NCBI GenBank assembly: GCA_004375895.1
Contig: SOJW01000040.1
Span: forward strand, 16,616 to 80,615
Reading direction: 5' to 3'
Length of the DNA stretch: 64,000 nucleotides
Source of the DNA: Candidatus Stahliibacteriota bacterium
GTDB lineage: Bacteria; Hydrothermota; Tepidihabitantia; B3-TA06
Shown here: piece after piece, positions 48,601-57,083 of the stretch
How positions within the stretch are numbered: the first letter of the stretch is position 1
How the letters are laid out: each line of letters begins with the position of its first letter
Program-made: the position numbers and the translations under genes
Notes under the pieces: model-generated
Seen by the model: only the letters and a program-made list of their open reading frames with translations
The model's database searches: none
What the model was told of the DNA's origin: nothing

Positions 48601-49298
48601 TAGGCCTGCAGACCTGCAGCCATTGCAATCTCGGCAAGAAATCTTGATCTTCCCGAACCCCGGGGTCCGGTAACCGCAAGCACCCCTCTCTTCTTCTCTT
48701 CCAGCTGCTTGAGAAAATCCTGCACCTGCTGCAGCGCCTCGTCCCGTTCAACCAGGCTGGAGGCTTCATCAAAGGGCAGATGGATACCCCTTGCCGGGCT
48801 CTGCGCCACCACCTGTCCGCGTCCAGCGCGCTTGGCCTCATAGAGTCTGAGATCGGCCTCCCCGAAGAGCTCATCGGCGCTGCGGCCGTCTTCGGGAAGA
48901 CTGACCACCCCGATGCTCACCGAGATTGACAGCGGCGGGTTGCCCTTGAAGGGCTCAGAACCGGTTACCTCCAGAAGCCTGTCCGCAAGGGTAAGCGCCT
49001 GATCCTTGGAGGTAGCGGGTGAGATAAGCAAGAACTCGTCCCCTCCGTAGCGGAAGAGGATGTCACTGTCCCTTATGGTGGATCGCGCGCGCTCTGCAAA
49101 CTCGGCCAGCACCTCGTCGCCCCGCGAGTGGCCGAAGCCGTCGTTTATGCTCTTGAAATGGTCTATATCCATAAAGAGAAGGGAGAGGGACCTGGCTTCC
49201 TTCGCGGCGCGCTTCACCTCCCCTTTAAGCCTTACCTTGAATTCCTCTCGGGAGTAGGCACCGGTGAGGTGGTCTCTCATCATCGGTTGTGAATTCAT
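45615..49298 (-). CDS. GGDEF diguanylate cyclase + AAA-type NTPase + STAND NTPase + TPR protein
   Basis: RYGGDEFLLIS; AVTGPRGSGRSRFLAEIA; NFVGREEEIEEAKRLLEENRLVTVLGPGGIGKTRLAVQ; several TPR units. Confidence 0.9.
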   Translation of the reverse strand: MNSQPMMRDHLTGAYSREEFKVRLKGEVKRAAKEARSLSLLFMDIDHFKSINDGFGHSRGDEVLAEFAERARSTIRDSDILFRYGGDEFLLISPATSKDQALTLADRLLEVTGSEPFKGNPPLSISVSIGVVSLPEDGRSADELFGEADLRLYEAKRAGRGQVVAQSPARGIHLPFDEASSLVERDEALQQVQDFLKQLEEKKRGVLAVTGPRGSGRSRFLAEIAMAAGLQAYEVIRLEGNPATKLRPGFALAQALQAFEESPLTSLAKEKLTQALEDFLSKKRTTRLLFAIDNIAELDGATLQLLRGFLASSEVPIVAFSYTVEAESSRRLFIQTHLWETLELEPLSQKGVQVWLRSPLGWEPPSEFIRWLHSQTRGLPAFLRKGLTYLINRGVLKREDNKWLLREDFSETPLAEKVGVKREYVEHNLPLALTNFVGREEEIEEAKRLLEENRLVTVLGPGGIGKTRLAVQSAAEILDRFPDGVRFVALASLGSVDLLIPAIADSFEFSFYGSQEPKSQLFAFLGEKETLILLDSFEHLVEDAGFLSEILKEAPKLRLLVTSRERLALQGEAILELAGMDFPQEAAVTDIEAYSAVQLFTESARRLDPGLVIGGKDKPFVARISRLVEGVPLGIELASSWVRALSLAEIAEEIERGYDFLATPLRDVPERHRSLKLVFDYSWKLLNEKEKDAFRRLSVFRAGFSRQAAERIAGASLPLLSLLIDKSLITKDVSGRYQMLEVLRRYSEEKLAEDTEEHGKTKDLHAAYQGQALDQREPELTGARQKEALEEIRAEIENIRAGFRWAVGKKDLVTIAKYLESLSLFYEHQGRFAEGKDLFSWAAAEIEGSEGLVPAKVGAFEAAFTYRLGDYQEGKSLLERTLPVFCKLDAKKEIIFVLSALGTICHRLGEYDKSREFIAESLVLSREIDDEVKIGNALSGLASIAINQGEYEEARAKSEESLAVHRKMSNYRGLARTLNNMGNALLAMGAYDEANRCYAESLAIYKELGHRWGMDIVLGNMSEAALYKKEYERARGLLSEALDISREVGDREGMVFCLNHMGDVAFALGAWGEARRFHQEGLEISKGMDNPWGKSFSLKGLGKVACALGKYEEAGSYFRDALELATKIKRVMAEADILVETAQLLAQKDEPHRALELLAVVIENPGAEKDTRDKADNLLAELKSKLSPEEFEAMLKKGKARKFEEVVAEILNTSGDAPLRRENRNKK

Positions 49299-49375
49299 CT
49301 CGTGGATCTCTCCTATCGGTTGTTCTACATCCCAGCAAACTATACCCTCGACGCAGTAAATGTCAAGGTTAAAAA

Positions 49376-49408
49376 TCCTCCCTTTCTGCTTCGCAGAAAG
49401 GATCGGAG
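49376..49408 (-). repeat. stem-loop family copy h (core CTTTCTGC-TTC-GCAGAAAG)
   Basis: CTCC...GATCGGAG flanks. Confidence 0.75.
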
Positions 49409-49437
49409 TAGAAAATCAGTAGGGGCCGATGAGGTTG

Positions 49438-50676
49438 TTATTCGGAGCCTGCTGGCTCAGGTGCCCTTGACGCAATCATCTCCTGAAGCTCGGCAACCAC
49501 ACCGGCTGTGTTAAATGCTGAAACGTTGCCGACCACCGCTATGGTGTAGTTCTTGTCCGGACAATACAGGGCAATTGCTTGAAAACCGAAAATCTGGCCC
49601 TCATGCCCCCATAGTTCCTCTCCTCCGATCTCATGTCGAAAAAGCCCCAGGCCGTAACCGGTCAAGAGAGGTGCGCGAGGATCACGGAGATCGCAAAAAT
49701 CCGTCATCTGGTGAAGGGTCTCCTCGGACAAGATAGCACCGCCAAAGAGGGAATCTGTAAACCTGCCGATGTCCTCGGCGGTTGAGACCATTGCACCGCA
49801 AGTATACACCAGGCTTGAGTAGGAGGTGTTGTCGGGTTTGTGCTTATGGATCCCGGGAAGGGGAACCAGGTCCCTGTCGAAACCGGTTATACGATTGGGA
49901 GCGGGTTCATGGGGAGGAAAAAAACTGTGCTCAAGCCCAAGAGGTGCAAAGATCCGTTCCCGATAGAGCTCGTGCATAGCCTTGCCGGTTACCTGTTCGA
50001 CGATCACACCCAGCAGTATATAATTCATGTTGGAATAAGATTCATCTGTTCCCGGATCGAACAGGGGTTTCTTTCTGGCTACAACCTCGATAAGTTCTTT
50101 AGGGTTCCACATCATGCGGGGATTTATTGCCGCTCTTCCTGCAACAGGAAAACTCCTCATGATATCCGGGATGCCGCTGGTATGATTCAACAGCTGACGG
50201 ACGGTGATCCGCTCAGCATTGGGGAAATCGGGAAACCACTTTGAGAGCGTATCTTTCAGATCTAGTTTACCTTCATCAACAAGCTTCAGAACCACAGCGG
50301 CGGTAAACATCTTGGTTACACTGGCTACTCCGAGGATGTGATCCTTCCGCATCAAAGCCGTTCTCTTGAAGTCAACCGTTCCGCTTACCCCGAACCAGGT
50401 TTTGTTATCCGGAGTGCGCACATATGCCTGCAATCCAGGCATTTTGAGATTGTTCACTGCTTCGTCGAGTACACTCTGAAGCCTAGCCGCTGTCTGGCTA
50501 TCCATGCTGCCCCAACCCTCAAGATCGCGATCGGCCGGCGGCAGGAAAACTTCGAAATATGGAGCCTGCGCACGCCTCACTGAAAAGATTACAATCAAAG
50601 CCACCACGATCACCAAAAGGATACATGGCAGCAATACATGCAATCTAAGCATGCTCCAACTTTTCGTTCTCGTCAT
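49438..50676 (-). CDS. serine hydrolase, beta-lactamase class C family
   Basis: VASVTKMFTAAVVLKL (SxxK), YSNMNYILLG, LWGHEGQIFGF. Confidence 0.9.
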   Translation of the reverse strand: MTRTKSWSMLRLHVLLPCILLVIVVALIVIFSVRRAQAPYFEVFLPPADRDLEGWGSMDSQTAARLQSVLDEAVNNLKMPGLQAYVRTPDNKTWFGVSGTVDFKRTALMRKDHILGVASVTKMFTAAVVLKLVDEGKLDLKDTLSKWFPDFPNAERITVRQLLNHTSGIPDIMRSFPVAGRAAINPRMMWNPKELIEVVARKKPLFDPGTDESYSNMNYILLGVIVEQVTGKAMHELYRERIFAPLGLEHSFFPPHEPAPNRITGFDRDLVPLPGIHKHKPDNTSYSSLVYTCGAMVSTAEDIGRFTDSLFGGAILSEETLHQMTDFCDLRDPRAPLLTGYGLGLFRHEIGGEELWGHEGQIFGFQAIALYCPDKNYTIAVVGNVSAFNTAGVVAELQEMIASRAPEPAGSE

Positions 50677-50692
50677 TCAAACAGCGATCAGG

Positions 50693-51001
50693 TTATGGCT
50701 TCCACAAGAAACGGTCGAAGTCTATCTTGCCCTGCTCGTCAAGGGTGATGCCTTCCGCCTCTAGGAACTTGCGCTGCAGCTCGTAACCTTCGCCTGTCAA
50801 AGAAATCGTTCCCCTGGAGTTTATCACCCGGTGCCAGGGCAGGTCGTGCTTCTCGGAGAGCGTGTGGAGGACCCTTACCACCTGTCTTGCGCCAAAAGGG
50901 TTGCCTGCCTTTGTGGCAATCTGCCCGTATGTTGCCACCTTGCCCTTGGGGATGCGCTTGATCGCCTCAACCACCAGTTCGGTAAAAGTTTTCTCACTCA
51001 T
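50693..51001 (-). CDS. alkyltransferase-like protein (ATL, MGMT-fold)
   Basis: KGKVATYGQIATKAGNPFGARQVVRVL...LPWHRVINSRGTISL; Trp replaces the acceptor Cys. Confidence 0.88.
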   Translation of the reverse strand: MSEKTFTELVVEAIKRIPKGKVATYGQIATKAGNPFGARQVVRVLHTLSEKHDLPWHRVINSRGTISLTGEGYELQRKFLEAEGITLDEQGKIDFDRFLWKP

Positions 51002-51531
51002 TGTACTACCTCTTCTGGATTATTAATCTCTTTCCTTTGCATGAAGGACCAACGAATGTCATTATCATTGAACAAGACGAGGCAGGCACCGCCTTCTGTT
51101 TTCCTTTTAATATATACTGTGTCTGTGAATAAAATCGGTGCAACGTCGCCGACTTCAGTAAGAGCATAAAAGTTCTTCGGACGCGAAAAATATTCGGCCG
51201 CCTTCCGGTCGTATAGGACGAGGATTGATACAGCGCTTAATCTGCCGTTTTTCTCCAACACCTCCTCTGCTCTGCGTATACTCCATTCCTTTATTTCTTC
51301 CTCGGATAGTGGATGATCAACGTAATAGATTTCGGCAACCAAATCAGGCATGAAAAGGGGTAGTTTCACAATTCCAACCCTTTGAAAGGGACTTAGCCGA
51401 TTACACGAGATAAGAGCAATCGTTAAGAAAACCAGATACGCTTTAAGGGCAGTGATTTTCCCGGCTACCATCCCTGTTGGGATGCGTTTGATGGCCTCAA
51501 CCACTCTTTCTGTAAACGTATTCTCGCTCAC
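50998..51531 (-). CDS. hypothetical lipoprotein whose 5' end duplicates the ATL gene start (alternative start 51471)
   Basis: MSENTFTERVVEAIKRIPTG then MVAGKITALKAYLVFLTIALISCN. Confidence 0.6.
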   Translation of the reverse strand: MSENTFTERVVEAIKRIPTGMVAGKITALKAYLVFLTIALISCNRLSPFQRVGIVKLPLFMPDLVAEIYYVDHPLSEEEIKEWSIRRAEEVLEKNGRLSAVSILVLYDRKAAEYFSRPKNFYALTEVGDVAPILFTDTVYIKRKTEGGACLVLFNDNDIRWSFMQRKEINNPEEVVQ

Positions 51532-51540
51532 GGCACCTCC

Positions 51541-51966
51541 TTACTTCTTTACAGGTTTGCGTTTAATGAGGAGCAACTGTTTAACGTCCTTTAGTGTCTG
51601 TTTTGAGGCCACCTTGATCCACAGCCACCGTCCGTCGTGATAGGCTTTGGCTTCTTTGATCATTTGTAAGGTAGACTTGCTGAGATTCGCTCCTAGAGCC
51701 TTTTCTGTCTGAGGAGGGTTGAGCACGATCTGGGCAACGAAATAACCCTTGGCAGGGAAAAGAGAGGTTAAAGCCTTGCCGCTTTTGCGATAACGTCGGG
51801 TCCAGCCGTACTTCTTGCCGTAGTGAATGAACTCCCCCTCCATCTGGTAGTTGTCGGAGATAAATTGAATCAATTCTTCCCACAGCGAACTTGTCTGACC
51901 GAGCGCTTGCGCTATTTCCTTACGGGTCGGTTCGTGTTCTTTATCCGTAAATATCCCCATGCTCAT
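51541..51966 (-). CDS. DUF3788-like protein
   Basis: W..L..F I......G....YGKKYGWTRRYRKSGKAL pattern. Confidence 0.6.
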   Translation of the reverse strand: MSMGIFTDKEHEPTRKEIAQALGQTSSLWEELIQFISDNYQMEGEFIHYGKKYGWTRRYRKSGKALTSLFPAKGYFVAQIVLNPPQTEKALGANLSKSTLQMIKEAKAYHDGRWLWIKVASKQTLKDVKQLLLIKRKPVKK

Positions 51967-52062
51967 TTTCTCCTCCGGTATGTTAGACTATAACCTTGAG
52001 ACCGGAAGATGTCAACGCAATTACCTGTTTTTACTTACGGCTCTTCGGAGTGTAATAACCAT

Positions 52063-52103
52063 GTCATTGCGAGATTCTGCGAAGCAGAATCGTGGCAATC
52101 TCA
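52063..52103. repeat. GTCATTGCGAG-[ATTCTGC GAA GCAGAAT]-CGTGGCAATCTCA dispersed element
   Basis: conserved flanks around a perfect palindrome. Confidence 0.75.
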
Positions 52104-52182
52104 TAGCACTTTATCGGCGGCCCGAGAATGCTGCCTTGGGATTGCTTCGTCCTAACACCCTTCGAGTCGTACTATCGTCAAT

Positions 52183-52623
52183 TCACTTGATCTTTTCTGC
52201 CAACCCCTCGGCCCAGGCGGTGATCTTATCCCAGTCGCGGTAATCTCTACCCTGATACTTGCCGCCGAACAGACCTACATCAACCGGTTCGACCTGCCTG
52301 GTGACAACCTTGAGTTTCTTCATCATCCTTTCCCGACGCTTTGGCGTATCTTCCTTCATAGTTATACCCAGGGAGAAGTAAGCAACCGGAATCTTACTTA
52401 AAGCCTCTTTGTTTGATTTAACGAACTTCTTTGCCGGTGGCAGGAACCGGAATCTCATAACGGGCGCGCCGATTACGGCAGCGTTGTAGGATGAGATGTC
52501 TGAGACTTCGGCTACATTGGAGACATTAACTTCCATACCTTTGGATTTAAGAATCTCCCCGATCTTTTCTGCCACCTCGCGGGTTGAGCCGCGCCTGGTG
52601 GTGTAGGCTATCAGAACCTTCAT
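52183..52623 (-). CDS. flavodoxin-domain protein
   Basis: MKVLIAYTTRRGSTREVAEKIGEIL. Confidence 0.88.
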   Translation of the reverse strand: MKVLIAYTTRRGSTREVAEKIGEILKSKGMEVNVSNVAEVSDISSYNAAVIGAPVMRFRFLPPAKKFVKSNKEALSKIPVAYFSLGITMKEDTPKRRERMMKKLKVVTRQVEPVDVGLFGGKYQGRDYRDWDKITAWAEGLAEKIK

Positions 52624-52723
52624 CAGACCTCCTCTGGTTTACGATTGTCCTCCGGATATTACTTGCTCTGCGCTCGGCGAATATCTCGCGAAATATACTC
52701 TAAGAGTCTGGTTTGTCAATAGC

Positions 52724-54007
52724 TTACGGCTCGTTCTGCGACCGCGTAGCGGACGAATGGGTTATGGCTATCTCCCTGAAGTGGCCGAGCCTGGTGGCGA
52801 AGATGAGGGCGGCAACCACCACCACACTGCCGCCTGCAAGAAGGGTCAAAGGCGCGCCTATTCGGTCTGCCAGCCAGCCCATCAAGAGGTTACCGAACGG
52901 CAGCACCCCCAGAAGCGACATGGTATATAAGCTCATAACCCTACCGCGCTTGTCCTCGTCCACGATGTTCTGCACTAGGGTGTTGGCTGAGGCGAACTGT
53001 ACCATCTGACCAAAACCCGCCAGGGCCATTAATCCTATGCTGAGATAGACGTTGCGTGAGAACGAGGAGGCGGCGATGGCCGCGCCGAATATCACCGAGG
53101 CTGCGGGCAGCATCTTCCACAGCCCAACAAAGCTCTTTCGCGTGCCGATGATTAAAGCCCCGATCACCGCCCCCACGCCCACCGCTCCCATCAGATAGCC
53201 GAAGGTGCGCGAGTCACCTGCGAGCACGTCCTTTGCCACCACCGGCATGAGATTGAGATAGGGTAGGCCCATCAAGGCGATGACCGAGATCAAGACAAGG
53301 ATGGAGCGGATCGAGCCGGTGCCGTAAGCGTATCTGACCCCTTCCTTGAGGTCCTGCACCGGGTGGGAGTCCTTCCGGCGGTTCTCCATGGGCGCAAGTC
53401 TCATGAGTAGAAGACAGCAGATGATGACCAGGTAGGCGGCGGAGTTTGTTAAAAAGCAAATCCCTTCGCCTGCGAACGCTACCACCAGCCCGGCCAGGGA
53501 GGGGCCGATGAGCCTTGCGATGTTGAAGATGGCCGAGTTCAAGGCGATGGCGTTGCCCACGTTCTCCCGCTGCTCCACCATCTGCACTATAAACGCCTGC
53601 CTGGCAGGGATATCGAAGGCACGGATAAGCCCGTAAAAGAGGCTTAAGGCGATAACGTGCCAGAGCTGGATGACGTCTGTAAGGGTGAGCACGGCAAGCA
53701 CAAGCGCCTGCAGGGATGCAAGGATCTGGGAGGTAAGTATCACCCGGTGGCGGCTTACGCGATCGATGAGTACTCCGGCAAAGGGGGAGATGAAGAAGTT
53801 GGGGATCATGGTGGTGAAGCCCACCACACCCAGGATGAGGGGTGAGTTGGTGATCCGGTAGACCAGCCAGCCCAACGTCACCCGCTGCATCCAGTAGCCG
53901 ATAAGCGATACCGTGTGCCCACCAAAGTAGAGCCTGAAGTTGCGATAACCAAACGCACGGGTGAGAAGCTTGAGACCGTCCCTGCGCTTTTCGATGAAGT
54001 TCTTCAC
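52724..54007 (-). CDS. MFS transporter
   Basis: 12 hydrophobic segments; GVLIDRVSRHRVI, GWLADRIGAPL. Confidence 0.9.
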   Translation of the reverse strand: MKNFIEKRRDGLKLLTRAFGYRNFRLYFGGHTVSLIGYWMQRVTLGWLVYRITNSPLILGVVGFTTMIPNFFISPFAGVLIDRVSRHRVILTSQILASLQALVLAVLTLTDVIQLWHVIALSLFYGLIRAFDIPARQAFIVQMVEQRENVGNAIALNSAIFNIARLIGPSLAGLVVAFAGEGICFLTNSAAYLVIICCLLLMRLAPMENRRKDSHPVQDLKEGVRYAYGTGSIRSILVLISVIALMGLPYLNLMPVVAKDVLAGDSRTFGYLMGAVGVGAVIGALIIGTRKSFVGLWKMLPAASVIFGAAIAASSFSRNVYLSIGLMALAGFGQMVQFASANTLVQNIVDEDKRGRVMSLYTMSLLGVLPFGNLLMGWLADRIGAPLTLLAGGSVVVVAALIFATRLGHFREIAITHSSATRSQNEP

Positions 54008-54188
54008 GTTGGCTAGATTAGCCTTTCTACTTGGATGCGTTCATCTTGGGACGACTGGACAGACATTAAACATTAGTGTATGGGCTAGAGGTGGATTGTC
54101 AATACAGGTGATCAAGGATGCGGGCCAGCCTTACGGCCGACCCTTCAGGTTATCATAGTAATTTAAGAGGGGATGTCAATGTGAAGAT

Positions 54189-54218
54189 CCCCAACCGGTG
54201 GCTAATCACCGGTTGGGG
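54189..54218. terminator. CCCCAACCGGTG-GCTAAT-CACCGGTTGGGG hairpin
   Basis: perfect 12-bp stem downstream of the 54234 operon; no clear U-run. Confidence 0.6.
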
Positions 54219-54233
54219 ACAAACAAGGTATGT

Positions 54234-55478
54234 CTAGTCGTTTTTGGATTCAAGAGTAGGGAATGGGATCTTTAAATCGTTCCCTAAGAGGATTTTGAAA
54301 TAAGCGATTGGCTTACCTATGTCGGGGCCGAACTCGTTTCCTGTTGCCAAGGAGATTACGGCGAAATTACCTAGCCTGTAATCCGCAATTAAGACCGCAC
54401 GTAACCGATCATCGTCTCTTTCTTGCGACAATAGCCTGTGATATAGTAATTCTCCTGAGAAAGAGAGGGGCTTCCTCGGCTTATCGAAAAATGCTTTGAA
54501 TCCGACATCGATGCTTACTTCTGTCGAGTCGAATCGCTCTAGTAGAGCGCGTGCGACTATCATTCCACCCCAGTTTTTCCATTCGTATCCCAAGGTCGTC
54601 CATGCCCCTCCTTTGAATCCGATATCTTTCCATCCACCTTGGGGTGAAATTGTAGCTAAACCGCCAGCGAGATCCCATTTGAACCCTATGCGTCTGAGGT
54701 AAATTGAAGATGCTATTCCTTCGATTTCCTCTAGTCTTTCGGATTCTACAACTTCCAAACTATCCTCTAATCTTTGTGTTACTTCGGCCTTTATCGCTTT
54801 CATTTCCTCGTTTATGTTGCTCCATTCTGTGCTTCCAAAGGAAACTTTCTTGAGGCTGTCGTTTAATTCCATATACCTATCATTGGCTTTCAACAGACTC
54901 TCGACTGTATTACCCCATTCTCTGTTATGGTGGGCTAAGAGAGAATCCAACAATTCTAGTTTGGATTGATAGTTTTCGAATTCAGGATCTACTTTGCCTC
55001 GGGAGAATGAAACATCAGCACCAACGGCTGCGGCGACAGCAGATGAGTCTGGTGTGCTCTTTTCTCCAAAGGAAGTTGCTAGAGACAAAGAGAACGTTTG
55101 CTTCAGAGAAGCACTCATACTGGAATCGGTGTATTCGTCAAAAGAGATGGTTCTTCCTTTACGCATCCAGTAAGGGTAAATCTCAATTGCCAAATCACTT
55201 GGAAGTTCGGTGAAATCATTGGTAGCAGTTCGAATAGTAGCTACCAACTCGTTCATAGTTCCTGGACGTTTGATTGATTCAGCATTCACCCCTAAAAGAG
55301 TGAACGCTGAAGGTATGGCTGACGGATAAACGGTCAACGATTCGGGGGGAGGTTTGAAAACAAGCGGAGAGAGTTGGGCCCAACAAACTACTGGGAGTAA
55401 GGAAAAAAGAATACTCCCTATTACTGTCGCCACCGAGGTCCTTGAAGACTTCAAAAAGTAGTCTCTTCTGATTTTCAT
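54234..55478 (-). CDS. hypothetical exported protein, predicted beta-rich
   Basis: signal peptide; start MKIRRDYFLK with AAAGGAGGG SD. Confidence 0.65.
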   Translation of the reverse strand: MKIRRDYFLKSSRTSVATVIGSILFSLLPVVCWAQLSPLVFKPPPESLTVYPSAIPSAFTLLGVNAESIKRPGTMNELVATIRTATNDFTELPSDLAIEIYPYWMRKGRTISFDEYTDSSMSASLKQTFSLSLATSFGEKSTPDSSAVAAAVGADVSFSRGKVDPEFENYQSKLELLDSLLAHHNREWGNTVESLLKANDRYMELNDSLKKVSFGSTEWSNINEEMKAIKAEVTQRLEDSLEVVESERLEEIEGIASSIYLRRIGFKWDLAGGLATISPQGGWKDIGFKGGAWTTLGYEWKNWGGMIVARALLERFDSTEVSIDVGFKAFFDKPRKPLSFSGELLYHRLLSQERDDDRLRAVLIADYRLGNFAVISLATGNEFGPDIGKPIAYFKILLGNDLKIPFPTLESKND

Positions 55479-55489
55479 TGTTCCCTCCT

Positions 55490-55924
55490 TTAGTGGGAGT
55501 AAAGGGTAATCCAAGCTTCAAAACGAACAGTATTGTTTTGAGCGTGAATTTCATTTATCCACTTTTGGGGATTCGGTCCACCTTCCAAGATATAGGTTAT
55601 GCTGAATAGATTTGAGGGGTCGATATTCGGAAGGCGGGTTACAGTGGTTACGCAATGGATTTCTTTTCCATGTAAAGGGTGGTCGTTGAATATCCAGACA
55701 TATGGATGATCTTTCTTGCAAGGCTTCTTTCCGTTAAGATCTAGGGATACGTAAGGAGTTCCTGACTTTTTTTTGTGCCCAACAACGATCGTAAGTTTAA
55801 CGTCTTGTTTGTCACTCACTTGATAATTTGCATCTTTGAGATCAGGGCTATTGATTGGGCTTACTGTTCCTCCCGTATCTGTATCGGATGGAATGCACTT
55901 TAGTTCTTCTTCATTGCCACTCAT
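55490..55924 (-). CDS. hypothetical 144-aa protein
   Basis: ORF with SD; operon position. Confidence 0.6.
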   Translation of the reverse strand: MSGNEEELKCIPSDTDTGGTVSPINSPDLKDANYQVSDKQDVKLTIVVGHKKKSGTPYVSLDLNGKKPCKKDHPYVWIFNDHPLHGKEIHCVTTVTRLPNIDPSNLFSITYILEGGPNPQKWINEIHAQNNTVRFEAWITLYSH

Positions 55925-55996
55925 AGCGCTCCTCCTTTGCCCTTGCGGGCGGTTTGGGTTTTAGCGAAGCCTGGGCTTCGCCTTGGTTCATGCGGT

Positions 55997-56890
55997 CTAA
56001 GACCTCTTTCCTTCCCAAAACGGGCACTGCTTTTTAGCCTCTTCGTTTCCGGTTTCGCATATAGACCACAGTTTGGGAGTTATCTTCCTTTCCCAGTGAT
56101 GCTTTTGTATGTATGTACAGAAAGTAGGCCCCACTCCAGCAATTACACTTTTAATAAGAAGAGTAACGTTCGCACCCGGCAGGTATTCCTTGTTAAAAGC
56201 CTCCTTATGGACGGCCTCCAGTCTCAAATACAAAGAGTGCAGTGCGACCACACTTCTTCTTAAGTACTGCTCGTAATAACGATTCCTCTCGTAGTCCTGC
56301 GTGATGTAAAACCCTTCCTTCATTCTTCGGGCTACTCGTCGAGCCCCGAGATAGATCAGATAACCAACACCGGCGGCGAATAGAGAAAAAAGCACTATGA
56401 TTAAAGTTCTGTATTGTGAGCATCGGTGGAGTAAAAGATTGTCAAGGACTCCAATCAAAGCGAAGTCCCCAACAGCTGTGGTTATAGCCATTGTGGGTAG
56501 GGATTTGAGAAAGTCCCTTGCTTTGGTGCCGAAGCTTAGGGTCTCCTTTATAGCATTCAGTGTCTCCTCTCGCAGTTTCGCATTCTCCTCAAAGTTAAGT
56601 TCTCGTCCTTTGTGGATGATGTCCAGGCTGCGACGGGTAGATTCGATAGCTGCTTTCGCACCTGCCAGGTACCTTTTTTCTTGCTGGTCACCTTGGGGAC
56701 CGTCATGACTTTTCAGTATACTGTCCAATCTGGTTTCCACCCCAATTGCGGTGGTCTGTGTTGATTCTTCAGATGAGGATTTGCCGGTAAGCGCCCACAC
56801 CATCTCGACTGCATCAAGAGGCGACAGGACAGATGTTTTGTCCTTTCCCTTGCCGGTCTTTTTGTTCTGGGGTGTTGCTTTTTGCGGCAT
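55997..56890 (-). CDS. hypothetical membrane protein
   Basis: two hydrophobic segments around TLIIVLFSLFAAGVGYLIYLG; SD aggagg. Confidence 0.65.
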   Translation of the reverse strand: MPQKATPQNKKTGKGKDKTSVLSPLDAVEMVWALTGKSSSEESTQTTAIGVETRLDSILKSHDGPQGDQQEKRYLAGAKAAIESTRRSLDIIHKGRELNFEENAKLREETLNAIKETLSFGTKARDFLKSLPTMAITTAVGDFALIGVLDNLLLHRCSQYRTLIIVLFSLFAAGVGYLIYLGARRVARRMKEGFYITQDYERNRYYEQYLRRSVVALHSLYLRLEAVHKEAFNKEYLPGANVTLLIKSVIAGVGPTFCTYIQKHHWERKITPKLWSICETGNEEAKKQCPFWEGKRS

Positions 56891-56983
56891 AAGACCTCCT
56901 CTTATATTTATATGTCGATTATAGGCAAGTTCGAATTTTTGTCAAGTTTTTATCCAGCAAACTGTATGGGGTGCAAGCAGGGC

Positions 56984-57011
56984 TTGACAGTCCGCCAAAC
57001 TCCTCTAGTAT
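56984..57011 (+). promoter_or_regulatory. promoter TTGACA-N16-TAGTAT for the MscS gene
   Basis: direct reading. Confidence 0.55.
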
Positions 57012-57083
57012 AGGGTAGAGTTAACGGTTTTGGATGCTATGAGTTTTGAGTCCATAGGCAATTAATCCTGAAACCACACGGAG

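Noticed and set aside
50693-51001. Functional O6-methylguanine methyltransferase
   Set aside because: The acceptor motif is PWHRV, not PCHRV, so it fits alkyltransferase-like proteins.
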